Of a stretch of 59,560 nt of DNA, positions 1 through 8,507 are shown in pieces (the stretch's first letter is position 1; each line of letters starts with the position of its first letter). The stretch lies in the NCBI GenBank assembly GCA_947629915.1, contig CANRFN010000022.1:1-59560 (forward strand). Direction: 5' to 3'. This DNA comes from an uncultured Oscillospiraceae bacterium. GTDB taxonomy: Bacteria > Bacillota > Clostridia > Oscillospirales > Oscillospiraceae. The notes under the pieces are model-generated. The model saw only the letters and a list, made by a program, of their open reading frames with translations, did not search any database and had not been told where the DNA came from. The position numbers were made by a program, and so were the translations under genes.

Positions 1-38
1 CGGGCTCATTACCAATGTCCGACCCCAATTCGGTGCTA

Positions 39-61
39 AAACCGGCAAATCAGGCCGGTTT
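39..61. repeat. Perfect inverted repeat at the window edge
   Basis: AAACCGGC (39-46) pairs with GCCGGTTT (54-61) around a 7-base loop. It lies just before the point where ABC-exporter homology begins. It may be an old terminator or a junction sequence; nothing further can be said this close to the edge. Confidence 0.4.
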
Positions 62-120
62 AATCAGTCGGATAACACCTGGCCCTGGCGCCGGAGAGCA
101 AAAAGTACATCGCCGGGAAT

Positions 121-1797
121 GTGGCGCTGCAGTGGCTGTCCCTGGTGGCCAACATCGCCCTTATGACCGCCCTCACCACCCTGTTGGCCGGTCTCTTCCA
201 GAGAACCGCCGGCACCCAGCAGATCACCGCCGTGCTCATCGCCGCAGTGGTCTGTCTGGTGGTCCGCTTCCTCTGCACCACCGGGGCCAGCCGGATGAGC
301 TACCTCTCCAGCAAAGCGGTGAAGAAGACCCTGCGGGAGAAGATCTACGGCAAACTGCTGCGGCTGGGCGCCTCGTACCACGAGCAGGTGGCCACCTCGG
401 AAGTGGTCCAGGTCTCCGTGGAGGGCGTGGAGCAGCTGGAGACCTACTTCGGCGCCTATCTGCCCCAGTTCTTCTACGCCATGCTGGCGCCCCTCACCCT
501 TTTTATCTATCTCAGCTTTGTCAGCCTGCCCTCGGCCATCGTGCTGCTGATCTGCGTGCCCCTGATTCCCGTCTCCATCGCCGCAGTCCAGACCTGGGCC
601 AAGAAGCTGCTGTCCAAGTACTGGGGACAGTACACCGCCCTGGGAGACACCTTTCTGGAGAACCTGCAGGGCCTCACCACCCTGAAGATCTATCAGTCTG
701 ATGCCTTCAAGAACGAGGAGATGAACGAGGAGGCGGAGAAGTTCCGGAAGATTACCATGAAGGTGCTCACCATGCAGCTGAACTCAATCACCATCATGGA
801 CCTCATCGCATACGGCGGCGCGGCTCTCGGTGTGATCCTGGCCACCACCCAGATGCGGGCGGGCAAGGTCGACATGGCCGGCGCCCTGCTCATCATCCTG
901 CTCTCCGCAGACTTCTTCCTCCCCATGCGGCAGCTGGGCTCCTTCTTCCATGTGGCCATGAACGGCATGGCGGCCAGCGGGAAGATCTTCCACCTGCTGG
1001 ATCTCCCGGAGCCGGCGGAGCGCACCAAGGCCGTCCCCAAGGACTGCACCATTGCCTGCCGGGATCTCCACTTCGCTTACGATCCCCAGCGGGAGGTACT
1101 CCACGGGCTGGACATTGATCTCCCCAAGGGCAGCTTTACCGCCATCGTGGGAGACAGCGGCTGCGGCAAGTCCACCGTGGCCGGCATCCTCATGGGCCGC
1201 AACCGGGGCTACTCCGGCACCGTTACCGTGGGCGCCACCGAGCTCTCCGAGATCCAGGAGGCCTCTCTCCTGCAGAGTATCACCTATGTGGGCCATCAGA
1301 GCTACCTGTTCCAGGGCACTGTCCGGGACAACCTCCTCATGGGCAACCCCAAGGCCGATGACGCCGCCCTCTGGGCCGTTCTGGAGCGGGCCAAACTGGC
1401 AGACTTCCTCCGGACCGAGCAGGGGCTGGACACGCCTCTTCTGGAGCGGGCGTCCAACCTATCCGGTGGCCAGCGGCAGCGCCTGGCGCTGGCCCGGGCC
1501 CTTCTCCACGACAGCCCAATCTACATCTTCGATGAGGCCACCTCCAACATCGATGTGGAGAGCGAGAACGACATCATGCAGGAGATCCACCGGCTGGCCC
1601 GGACCAAGACCATCCTGCTGATCTCCCACCGGCTGGCCAACGCGGCAGCGGCGGACAAGATCTACGTCATGGAGGGCGGATCTGTGGTGGAGTCCGGCAC
1701 CCACGCGGCATTGCTGGCCCGCAATGGCGTCTACTCCAGGCTCTGGAACACCCAGCAGGCCCTGGAACACTACGGAGAGGAGGGGAGCATCGCATGA
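121..1797 (+). CDS. CydD-like ABC exporter, fused permease and ATPase
   Basis: First half of a heterodimeric ABC exporter, 558 residues as an open frame from GTG 121. The N-terminal half is an ABC type-1 membrane domain. The C-terminal half is an ATPase with Walker A GDSGCGKST, signature LSGGQRQR and Walker B IYIFDEATSNID, including the catalytic Glu. The family resembles CydD/CydC (thiol or glutathione exporters), but no cytochrome bd gene is nearby, so the substrate is unknown. The real N-terminus is probably further upstream: codons 76-120 read LALAPESKKYIAGNV, typical family sequence, yet a stop at 73-75 blocks the frame. The other frame from ATG 15 reaches this point, suggesting a one-base frameshift. 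The gene ends in a 4-base overlap with its partner. Confidence 0.85.
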   Translation: MALQWLSLVANIALMTALTTLLAGLFQRTAGTQQITAVLIAAVVCLVVRFLCTTGASRMSYLSSKAVKKTLREKIYGKLLRLGASYHEQVATSEVVQVSVEGVEQLETYFGAYLPQFFYAMLAPLTLFIYLSFVSLPSAIVLLICVPLIPVSIAAVQTWAKKLLSKYWGQYTALGDTFLENLQGLTTLKIYQSDAFKNEEMNEEAEKFRKITMKVLTMQLNSITIMDLIAYGGAALGVILATTQMRAGKVDMAGALLIILLSADFFLPMRQLGSFFHVAMNGMAASGKIFHLLDLPEPAERTKAVPKDCTIACRDLHFAYDPQREVLHGLDIDLPKGSFTAIVGDSGCGKSTVAGILMGRNRGYSGTVTVGATELSEIQEASLLQSITYVGHQSYLFQGTVRDNLLMGNPKADDAALWAVLERAKLADFLRTEQGLDTPLLERASNLSGGQRQRLALARALLHDSPIYIFDEATSNIDVESENDIMQEIHRLARTKTILLISHRLANAAAADKIYVMEGGSVVESGTHAALLARNGVYSRLWNTQQALEHYGEEGSIA

Positions 1798-3452
1798 AAC
1801 GGAGAAGCGGATTTGTGGTGATGGGACGGCTGATCGGCCTTGTGAAACCCCTCACGGGCTTTATGCTCCTCGCCATCACCATGGGCCTCATCGGCAATCT
1901 CTGTGCCTCTTTCATCACCATCTTCGGCGGCTATGCGGTTCTGAGCGTCCTGGGCTTCCACACGCCCCTGCCCTTGGGCGGCATCTTCGCCGTGGTGCTG
2001 GTCTTCGCCCTCGTCCGGGGCGTGCTCCGATATGCAGAGCAGTCCTGCAACCACTTCATCGCCTTCAAGCTGCTGGCCATCATCCGGGACAAGGTGTTCC
2101 AGGCCCTGCGGAAACTGTGCCCCGCCAAACTGGAGGGCCGCAACCGGGGCGATCTGATCTCCGTGATCACCTCCGACATTGAGCTGCTGGAGGTCTTCTA
2201 CGCCCACACCATCTCCCCCATCGCCATTGCCATCCTCTTCACCACCGTGATGTGTCTTTTCATCGGCTCCTATCACTGGGCCCTCGGCCTGCTGGCCCTT
2301 TGTGCCTATGCCGTGGTGGGCATCCTGATTCCCCTCATCACTTCTAAACTCAGCGGAGACACCGGCATGGTGTTCCGCACTCAGTCCGGCGCCCTCTCCA
2401 GCTTTGTGCTGGACAGCCTTCGGGGCCTCTCTGAGACCCTGCAGTACGGACAGGGGCAGGAGCGGCTCGCTGAGATGAACCGCCGCACCGATGCGCTCTC
2501 CGCTGAGGAGTCCAAGATGAAGAGGACCGCCGGCCGAAACGGGGCCGTGACCAACACCACCATCCTGATCTTCGACCTCATCATGCTGTTCTCCAGCGCC
2601 TACCTCTATCAAGACGGCGCTCTCTCCTTTGACGGCGTCCTCATCCCCACCATCGCCCTCTTCTCCTCTTTCGGCCCGGCGGTGGCTCTCGCGGCCCTCG
2701 GCAGCACCTTGCAGAACACCTTCGCCGCCGGCAACCGGGTGCTGGACATCCTGGACGACACCCCGGTGGTGCAGGAGGTTACCGCCATGCCCCCGGTGTC
2801 CTTCCGCAATGCCGCGGCAGACCACGTCTCCTTCTCCTATGGGGGTGAGGAGGTGCTGCAGGATGTGTCCGTCTCCGTCCCCGAGGGCCAGATCGTGGGC
2901 ATTCAGGGCAAGAGCGGCAGCGGCAAGTCCACCCTTCTGAAGCTGATGATGCGCTTCTGGGATGTGCAGCAGGGCCGCGTCACGGTGTCCGGCGTCCCGG
3001 TGGCGGAGATCAACACATCCAACCTCCGGGAGATGGAGAGCTTTGTCACCCAGGAGACCCATCTCTTCCACGACAGCATCAAGCGGAACCTCCGCATCGC
3101 GAAACTGGACGCCACAGATGCAGAGATCGAGGAAGCCTGCAAGAAGGCCTCCGTCCACGACTTCATCCTCACCCTTCCCCAGGGCTATGACACCCCCGTG
3201 GGAGAGCTGGGAGACACCCTCTCCGGCGGGGAGCGGCAGCGCCTTGGTCTCGCGAGGGCATTCCTCCACGATGCGCCCCTGATGCTGCTGGATGAGCCCA
3301 CCAGCAACCTGGACAGCCTGAACGAGGCGGTGATCCTGAAATCCCTTCGGGAGGAGCGGGACAAGAAGACCGTGGTGCTGGTGTCCCACCGGGCCTCCAC
3401 CATGCGCATCGCAGACCAGGTGATCTCCGTGGAGCGCGGGAGGGTGTGCTGA
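1794..3452 (+). CDS. CydC-like ABC exporter, fused permease and ATPase
   Basis: Second half-transporter, 552 residues, starting in an ATGA overlap with the upstream partner, so the two are translationally coupled. About 320 residues of membrane domain precede an ATPase with Walker A GKSGSGKST, signature LSGGERQRLGLARA and Walker B LMLLDEPTSNLD. Both ATP sites of the pair look catalytically complete. Family knowledge suggests export of a small molecule such as a thiol. Two further genes follow with 1-base and 4-base overlaps, making a four-gene operon that ends at the hairpin at 4201. Confidence 0.87.
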   Translation: MKRRSGFVVMGRLIGLVKPLTGFMLLAITMGLIGNLCASFITIFGGYAVLSVLGFHTPLPLGGIFAVVLVFALVRGVLRYAEQSCNHFIAFKLLAIIRDKVFQALRKLCPAKLEGRNRGDLISVITSDIELLEVFYAHTISPIAIAILFTTVMCLFIGSYHWALGLLALCAYAVVGILIPLITSKLSGDTGMVFRTQSGALSSFVLDSLRGLSETLQYGQGQERLAEMNRRTDALSAEESKMKRTAGRNGAVTNTTILIFDLIMLFSSAYLYQDGALSFDGVLIPTIALFSSFGPAVALAALGSTLQNTFAAGNRVLDILDDTPVVQEVTAMPPVSFRNAAADHVSFSYGGEEVLQDVSVSVPEGQIVGIQGKSGSGKSTLLKLMMRFWDVQQGRVTVSGVPVAEINTSNLREMESFVTQETHLFHDSIKRNLRIAKLDATDAEIEEACKKASVHDFILTLPQGYDTPVGELGDTLSGGERQRLGLARAFLHDAPLMLLDEPTSNLDSLNEAVILKSLREERDKKTVVLVSHRASTMRIADQVISVERGRVC

Positions 3453-3793
3453 TGGACGTCCAGACCAAGCGGGAGCGGGAGAAGGCCATGGTCTCCCAGA
3501 TGATCGCCCTCTATTGCAGGGGCAACCACGGCACAGGGAGAGGCCAACTCTGTCCTGAATGTGCATCCCTCACCCGATATGCCTGCGAGCGCTGCGATAA
3601 ATGCCCCTTCATGGAGAACAAGACCTTCTGCTCCAACTGCAAAGTCCACTGCTACAAGCCGGAGATGCGGGAAAAGATCCAGGCGGTGATGCGGTGGAGC
3701 GGCCCTCGCATGCTCTTCCACGCCCCCATTCCCGCCATCCGCCACGTCTTGGAGACGAGGCGAGAACAGAAACGATTGGAGCTTGCAAAATGA
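3452..3793 (+). CDS. YgbA-type nitrous oxide-stimulated promoter family protein
   Basis: Small cytoplasmic protein of 113 residues. It has a Cys-rich centre, with CPEC, CERCDKC and CSNCKVHCYKP within about 45 residues, and a C-terminal MRWSGPRML block. This matches the family named nitrous oxide-stimulated promoter (YgbA). The cysteines suggest a metal or Fe-S site. ATG 3452 overlaps the upstream TGA by one base; a GTG at 3446 is possible but less natural. Its exact biochemical role is not known to me. Confidence 0.75.
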   Translation: MDVQTKREREKAMVSQMIALYCRGNHGTGRGQLCPECASLTRYACERCDKCPFMENKTFCSNCKVHCYKPEMREKIQAVMRWSGPRMLFHAPIPAIRHVLETRREQKRLELAK

Positions 3794-4191
3794 GACGAAT
3801 CCTCTTCCTGGTGATCGGCTGCATCTCTCTTGCCCTGGGTGCCATTGGGGCAGTGCTGCCCATTCTCCCCACTGTCCCCTTTCTCCTCCTGGCGGCTTTC
3901 TGCTTCGCCAACAGCTCTCAGCGGCTGCACATCTGGTTCATCGGCACCAAGCTCTACAAGGACAACCTGGAGAGCTATGTGAAAGGCGAGGGCATGACCC
4001 GGAAGACCAAGATCCGCATTCTCTGCACCGTGACCCTGCTCATGGCCATCGCCTTCATCATGATGCGCCGGACTACCGTGGGGCGAATCATCCTGGCCAC
4101 CGTCTGGGTCCTCCACGTCCTGTTCTTTGTGTTCGGGGTGAAGACCATCCAGCAGAACGCGGTTCCCGTGCAGCGCGAAGACCACGAATAG
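3790..4191 (+). CDS. DUF454 (YbaN) family inner-membrane protein
   Basis: Protein of 133 residues beginning MRRILFLVIGCISLALGAIG, with a first hydrophobic segment that runs into the hallmark LPILPTVPFLLLAAFCFA of YbaN/DUF454. Two more hydrophobic segments follow (about residues 75-90 and 97-115). The C-terminus is polar. ATG overlaps the YgbA stop in an ATGA. Family function is unknown. The operon context, with a CydDC-like exporter and a Cys-rich protein, hints at redox or thiol homeostasis, but that is inference. Confidence 0.75.
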   Translation: MRRILFLVIGCISLALGAIGAVLPILPTVPFLLLAAFCFANSSQRLHIWFIGTKLYKDNLESYVKGEGMTRKTKIRILCTVTLLMAIAFIMMRRTTVGRIILATVWVLHVLFFVFGVKTIQQNAVPVQREDHE

Positions 4192-4200
4192 CCCGTTTTC

Positions 4201-4233
4201 AGCGGCCCGGTGCCCCCGGGCCGCTGCTGTTTT
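4201..4233 (+). terminator. Rho-independent terminator after the CydDC-like operon
   Basis: A 10-bp perfect stem (4201-4210 with 4216-4225) with a 5-base loop, followed by GCTGTTTTCC. It closes the four-gene operon. Confidence 0.8.
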
Positions 4234-4297
4234 CCCCTTCTCAACCGTTATTTCTCCAGAGGAGGAAGAAAATTGACGTTGGCGCGAGAAAAAGCTC

Positions 4298-4347
4298 TTT
4301 ACACCGGGACCAACATGTGCTATTCTCTCTAATAGGAATCATTCCTG
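4298..4347 (+). promoter_or_regulatory. Reverse rubrerythrin promoter with PerR/Fur-like palindrome
   Basis: TTTACA (4298-4303), a 17-base spacer, then TATTCT (4321-4326) form a sigma-A promoter. The palindrome AGGAATCATTCCT (4334-4346) sits at the predicted start site, where a bound repressor would block initiation. Extended by one base on each side it has the 7-1-7 layout and the AAT-N-ATT core of PerR/Fur boxes. Confidence 0.65.
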
Positions 4348-4388
4348 TTAAGATTCCGTGACATTTTCGATACTGGAGGAATATCATC

Positions 4389-4976
4389 ATGAAGAAATGG
4401 GTATGCCCCGTCTGCGGATACGTCTATGAGGGCGAGAATCCCCCCGCCGAGTGCCCGGTTTGCCACGTTGCCGGCTCCAAGTTCACCGCAGTCGAGGGCG
4501 AGATGAAGCTGGCTGCCGAGCATGAGCTGGGCATCTATGCCAAGACCGTGAAGAACAACCCGGACATCAGCGATGCAGACAAGGCCTACATCCGCGAGCA
4601 GCTGATGGCCAACTTCAACGGCGAGTGCAGTGAAGTGGGCATGTACCTCTGCATGGCCCGGGTGGCCCACCGCCAGGGATATCCCGAGATTGGTCTCTAC
4701 TGGGAGAAGGCCGCCTATGAGGAGGCCGAGCACGCCGCCAAGTTCGCCGAGCTGCTGGGCGAAGAGCTGGAGCCCAACATGACCGCCGACACCAAGAAGA
4801 ACCTCGCCTGGCGCGTGGACTGCGAGTTCGGCGCCACCCAGGGCAAGTTCGACCTGGCCGCCTGCGCCAAGAAGAACGGCCTGGACGCCATCCACGACAC
4901 CGTCCATGAGATGGCCCGGGACGAGGCCCGCCACGGCAAGGCTCTGAAGGGCCTGCTGGACCGCTACTTCAAGTAA
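4389..4976 (+). CDS. Reverse rubrerythrin (NADH peroxidase)
   Basis: A 195-residue cytoplasmic peroxidase that reduces hydrogen peroxide with electrons passed from NAD(P)H through a rubredoxin site. The rubredoxin domain comes first ([10 protein letters not shown], then ECPVC, residues 6-23), which is the reversed domain order. The ferritin-like diiron domain follows, with GECSE, EEAEH and DEARH supplying Glu and His ligands. GGAGGA lies 8 bases before ATG 4389. It is monocistronic, with its own promoter and a weak hairpin downstream. The operator-like palindrome suggests induction by peroxide or low iron. Confidence 0.93.
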   Translation: MKKWVCPVCGYVYEGENPPAECPVCHVAGSKFTAVEGEMKLAAEHELGIYAKTVKNNPDISDADKAYIREQLMANFNGECSEVGMYLCMARVAHRQGYPEIGLYWEKAAYEEAEHAAKFAELLGEELEPNMTADTKKNLAWRVDCEFGATQGKFDLAACAKKNGLDAIHDTVHEMARDEARHGKALKGLLDRYFK

Positions 4977-5016
4977 GCCGGCCGCGGACACCTCCGCACC
5001 TCTATCATATCCTCCA

Positions 5017-5049
5017 ACAGCGCCCGGCCCCGGTGGGACCGGGCGCTGT
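5017..5049 (+). terminator. Hairpin downstream of the rubrerythrin gene
   Basis: An 11-bp perfect stem (5017-5027 with 5039-5049) and an 11-base loop. No U-tract follows, so it is a weak terminator or an mRNA 3'-end stabiliser. Confidence 0.5.
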
Positions 5050-5097
5050 GCATGTACGCAACTTGCGGAAAAGTCGGGATTCCCTCTCGCTTTCTCC

Positions 5098-5126
5098 TTG
5101 ACAGCCTCCCTCTCCCGTTCTATAAT
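5098..5126 (+). promoter_or_regulatory. Perfect consensus sigma-A promoter
   Basis: TTGACA (5098-5103), exactly 17 bases, TATAAT (5121-5126). Transcription should start near 5133, giving a leader of about 170 bases before the ATG at 5307. I recognise no known riboswitch in that leader. Confidence 0.85.
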
Positions 5127-5306
5127 CCGAGACAGGAAAGCAGGACATTCCCACTTATGGGACATGGTACCGCGATTTGCAAGGGTGCAATTCTTTCCCC
5201 GGACAGAGCACGAAATTCCGGTATACAGCGATTTTGGAAAATGCATGCAAATTCCACCCCGATTGCACTTTCCCGCTGCACACATCCCGAAAGAGGGTCT
5301 TAATGC

Positions 5307-6548
5307 ATGTCTGCATGGCTCAAAAAGTTAAGGCACTTCAGTACGATTCAGGCGCTGCCCCTCTCCCTGCTCTTTATGGCCCTGGGCGTCATCTGCTTCT
5401 TTGCCACCGGCGCAAACAACGTCTTCCAGCTCCTTCAGCCGAAAACCCTGTCCCAGCTCACCCCGGACACCGCCGTGGGGGCGTACGTCAGCGATGACAT
5501 CCTCTACTTCTACGGCGAGTTCATCGAGGAGATGACATACAAGGACGGGGTCCCCACCGGAGACGTGAAGAGCCGGTACTACATCGTGGATTTCGACCCC
5601 CAGCAGTACTACATGGCCCTGAAGGTCCACACGGAGGACCTGGAGGGCGCCGAGACCATGATGAAGGCCTCCGATGCCTTCTATGACGCCATGCTGAACA
5701 ACACAGAGCTGCCCGCCCTCCCCTCCGTCCATGTCCAGGGCACCATCCGCGCCATGGAAGAGGAGGACATTGAGATGCTGGAGGAGTACAGCGGCGGGGA
5801 TGAGAACTTCCTCACGGCCTGCCTCCCCATCTACCTGGACGTGGGCATTGTGGGCACCCTGAACATCCCCACCCTGGTGGTAATGATCGTCCTCTCCCTG
5901 GGCTTCTTCCTCTTCGGCCTCATCCATCTCCTCTATTACGCCTTCGGCGGCGGCCAGAAGCAGGTGCAGAAGAAGCTGGCCGCCTCTTCCGATCCGGAGT
6001 ACACCGCCCAGGCGGCGGCCAAGTTCTACGCCGAGACCACCCCCATTCACGGGGTCTACCTGGGTCCCCAGTTCGTCTTTCTCCAGCGTCACACCAAGAG
6101 CACGCTGCTCTTCTCCCGGGAGATCGCCTGGGCATACGGCAGCACCGCCCACCACCACGGCCATGTGGACCCCTCCACCAAGCCCCACGCCATCGAGCTC
6201 CGGTTGATGGACGGCACCCGGCAGACCGTGTCCATGCCAGAGAAATCGGTGCACGAGGTTTTGGAGGCCATGCAGCAGGCGCTGCCCGGCACGGTCTTTG
6301 GCTATTCTGAGGAGACCGAGGCCCTGTACCGCACCAGCCGGGACGTCTTTGCCGCTCGTTGGGAGCAGGCCACTGCGCCGGCGGCAGCGGAGGACTCGGA
6401 GGCTCCCGAAGAAGAGGAGCTACTGGACGAGATGGAGGCGGACTTCCAGGATCCCACCCCAGCGGAGCCAGCTGAACCAGATCAGAGACCGGAAGGGCAA
6501 GAGGAGGAATCCCCCACCCTCTCCCTGCACGAGCCCACAGACCTCTGA
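5307..6548 (+). CDS. Two-span membrane protein of unknown function, acidic tail
   Basis: A 413-residue protein I do not recognise with confidence; it may belong to the DUF6709 type. An N-terminal membrane segment (about residues 17-35) is followed by an outside domain of about 150 residues. A second membrane segment (about 190-215) leads to a cytoplasmic domain of about 150 residues, and the tail from about residue 350 is very acidic and proline-rich. The outside domain has a YYIVDFDPQQYYMAL stretch. It has its own strong promoter and a strong terminator, so it is expressed independently of the two-component system that follows. GAGGG lies upstream of ATG 5307, with another ATG at 5303 out of frame. 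Confidence 0.7.
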   Translation: MSAWLKKLRHFSTIQALPLSLLFMALGVICFFATGANNVFQLLQPKTLSQLTPDTAVGAYVSDDILYFYGEFIEEMTYKDGVPTGDVKSRYYIVDFDPQQYYMALKVHTEDLEGAETMMKASDAFYDAMLNNTELPALPSVHVQGTIRAMEEEDIEMLEEYSGGDENFLTACLPIYLDVGIVGTLNIPTLVVMIVLSLGFFLFGLIHLLYYAFGGGQKQVQKKLAASSDPEYTAQAAAKFYAETTPIHGVYLGPQFVFLQRHTKSTLLFSREIAWAYGSTAHHHGHVDPSTKPHAIELRLMDGTRQTVSMPEKSVHEVLEAMQQALPGTVFGYSEETEALYRTSRDVFAARWEQATAPAAAEDSEAPEEEELLDEMEADFQDPTPAEPAEPDQRPEGQEEESPTLSLHEPTDL

Positions 6549-6561
6549 AGCACACCTTTTC

Positions 6562-6602
6562 GCGGCGGCGAGACAGCTTTTGTCTCGCCGCCGCTGTCTT
6601 TT
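6562..6602 (+). terminator. Strong rho-independent terminator
   Basis: A 14-bp perfect stem (6562-6575 with 6581-6594), 5-base loop, then TGTCTTTT. Confidence 0.88.
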
Positions 6603-6609
6603 GGGCATC

Positions 6610-6642
6610 TTAACATTCCCTGAACACTACATGTGGTATCAT
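6610..6642 (+). promoter_or_regulatory. Promoter with direct-repeat operator for the two-component system
   Basis: TTAACA (6610-6615), 5 bases, TGAACA (6621-6626), 10 bases, then the -10 TATCAT (6637-6642). The half-sites are 11 bases apart, one helical turn, as expected for an OmpR-type dimer. They replace a normal -35, so the promoter is likely activated by the regulator. The same layout recurs at 8427. Confidence 0.6.
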
Positions 6643-6678
6643 AGGCTGAGACCACGCACATTGGGAGGAGAAAAGAGT

Positions 6679-7359
6679 ATGCGGCTGCTGATCATAGAGG
6701 ACGACATCCCGCTGTCTGCGGAGATGAAGATCGGGCTGGAGCGCCAGGGCTTCACGGTGGACGTGGCCAACACCGGGCTGGATGGTGAGGAGAAGGCGTA
6801 CGTCACGGACTACGATGCCGTGCTTCTGGACCTTAGCCTGCCGGACAAGGACGGCCTGGAGGTGCTGGCCTGGCTCCGGGAGAACGGGCGGGAGCTTCCA
6901 GTGCTAATCGTGTCCGCCCGAAACGCGGTCCAGGAGAAGGCCGCCGGCCTGGACTTAGGTGCGGATGACTACCTCACGAAGCCCTTCGACTTTCTCGAGC
7001 TCACCTCCCGGATCCGGGCCGTTGTCCGCCGCTTCTACGGCCGCACCACCCCGAAGATCACCATTGAATCTCTCGCCGTGTGTCCCAACACCCGGACGGC
7101 CCTCTGGGAGGACAGGCCCATCCCCCTCTCCGCCAAGGAGTTCGACATTCTTCTCTACCTGGCGGAGCGTCACCCGGCGGTGGTGTCCGGAGAGGAGATC
7201 ATCGAGCACACCTACGATGACTCCTTCGACCTCTTCTCTTCCGTCCTCCGGGTTCACATCTCCAACCTCCGCAAGAAGCTCACCGCCGCCAGCGGAAAGA
7301 ATCTGCTCATCACCGTAAAGGGAAGAGGATATTGTCTATGGAGCGGTTTCACACAGTAA
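6679..7359 (+). CDS. OmpR/PhoB-type response regulator
   Basis: A 226-residue DNA-binding regulator. The receiver domain has acidic residues D8/D9, phospho-acceptor D51 in LLDLSLP, S79 and K101 in DDYLTKPF. The C-terminal winged helix (about residues 125-220) has LSAKEFDILLYLA and the VHISNLRKKL recognition region. GGAGGAG lies 9-15 bases before ATG 6679. It overlaps the kinase gene by 22 bases, so the pair is translationally coupled. It probably controls the ABC exporter two genes downstream. Confidence 0.93.
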   Translation: MRLLIIEDDIPLSAEMKIGLERQGFTVDVANTGLDGEEKAYVTDYDAVLLDLSLPDKDGLEVLAWLRENGRELPVLIVSARNAVQEKAAGLDLGADDYLTKPFDFLELTSRIRAVVRRFYGRTTPKITIESLAVCPNTRTALWEDRPIPLSAKEFDILLYLAERHPAVVSGEEIIEHTYDDSFDLFSSVLRVHISNLRKKLTAASGKNLLITVKGRGYCLWSGFTQ

Positions 7360-8441
7360 CAATGCGGCATCTGGTCTTCCGGTATTGGCTGGGGCTGGTC
7401 CTGCTGTCTCTTCTGGTCTCCCTGCTGCTCTTCCGCCTGCTGCAGCCGGTACAGCTTCCGCAGCTGCCCGGCACCTATGTGTCCGCAGACGGGGCAGTGC
7501 GCACCCTCTGGGGGCTGCAGATTCCCTGGGAGGAGCTGGAGCAGCGCACCCTATCTCAAGAGGCGCTGCAGGCCCTATATGTCCCGTACCTGAGAGGCGT
7601 CCTTCTGCGTGCGGTTTCGATCTCCGCGCTTCTCTTCCTCCTGCTCTCCCTGGCCTTCGCTGCACTTCTCACAAAGCGTCTCCTATCCCCTATCGAGAAG
7701 ACCGCAGAGCACCTGCACCGCCCAAGCGGCCGGCAGATCCCCGGAGGTCTTCCACAGGAGCTCTCCCAGATCGCAGAGGCCTTCCAACAGCTCCAGGAAA
7801 AGTACAATCGCCTCTCCGCAGACTTTGAGAACCTCAGCGCCTATATCTCCCACGAGCAGAAGAACGCCCTGGCCCTGCTCCGCTCCACTCTGCAGAATGA
7901 GGCGCCAAACCTCTCCCCGCGGGTAGGCGGGCAGATCAACCACATGGTACAGGACCTGGACGACATCCTCACCCTCACCGCCAACGCGCCCCATATGGAA
8001 GCGGTGGATCTCACTCTTCTCTGCGGGCGGGCGGCAGATGAGTACCGGCAGGTGTACCCCACCCTCGCCTTCGACTTCTCCGAAGACGCAGACTGCACCG
8101 TCCGGGGCAGCGAGCTGCTCCTCTATCGGGCGGTATCCAATCTGATAGATAACGCCATCAAGTACGGGGAGGACAAGCCGATATCGGTCTATGTGGGACT
8201 GCAGCGGGACTGCCCCTACGTCTCCGTCTCAGACCAGGGGGTTGGCATCCGCATGGAGCAGCAGGAGAAGATCTTTGAGAACCGGTACCGCATCGGCAGC
8301 CGCAAGAAAGACGGGTACGGCATCGGCCTCAGCCTGGTGCGCCATGTGGCCCAGCTCCACGGGGGCTTTGTGTGGGTGGAGAGCCGGGAACACTGCGGCT
8401 CTACTTTGAAGCTGATCCTTCCGCCCTTTACACCGGATTAA
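7338..8441 (+). CDS. Sensor histidine kinase
   Basis: A 367-residue membrane kinase. Membrane segments at about residues 13-35 and 88-111 enclose an outside loop of about 50 residues. A short linker leads to the dimerisation helix with phospho-acceptor His172 in ISHEQKN. The ATPase domain shows an N-box (NLIDNAIKYG), VSDQGVGI and GYGIGLSLV. AAGAGG lies upstream of ATG 7338; a second in-frame ATG at 7362 is possible. The last codons overlap the exporter operator at 8427-8443. Confidence 0.92.
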   Translation: MERFHTVTMRHLVFRYWLGLVLLSLLVSLLLFRLLQPVQLPQLPGTYVSADGAVRTLWGLQIPWEELEQRTLSQEALQALYVPYLRGVLLRAVSISALLFLLLSLAFAALLTKRLLSPIEKTAEHLHRPSGRQIPGGLPQELSQIAEAFQQLQEKYNRLSADFENLSAYISHEQKNALALLRSTLQNEAPNLSPRVGGQINHMVQDLDDILTLTANAPHMEAVDLTLLCGRAADEYRQVYPTLAFDFSEDADCTVRGSELLLYRAVSNLIDNAIKYGEDKPISVYVGLQRDCPYVSVSDQGVGIRMEQQEKIFENRYRIGSRKKDGYGIGLSLVRHVAQLHGGFVWVESREHCGSTLKLILPPFTPD

Positions 8442-8459
8442 CATGCCCTCTGGTATGCT
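8427..8459 (+). promoter_or_regulatory. Exporter promoter with the same direct-repeat operator
   Basis: TTTACA (8427-8432), 5 bases, TTAACA (8438-8443), 10 bases, TATGCT (8454-8459). Spacing matches the site at 6610 exactly. It begins inside the kinase gene, and the start site would be near 8466. Confidence 0.6.
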
Positions 8460-8507
8460 GCACCTGGAAGCCATCGCGGCTTACCTTTTCCCCAACAGGA
8501 GGTTGCT

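Noticed and set aside
1770..3566. Long leftward open frame of 598 codons opposite the CydC-like gene
   Set aside because: It is the antisense shadow of a gene with clear ABC motifs; its composition is His/Gly/Glu-rich as typical for GC-rich antisense frames.
5133..5306. Known riboswitch in the leader of the unknown membrane protein
   Set aside because: No recognised aptamer core was seen; only the promoter is supported.
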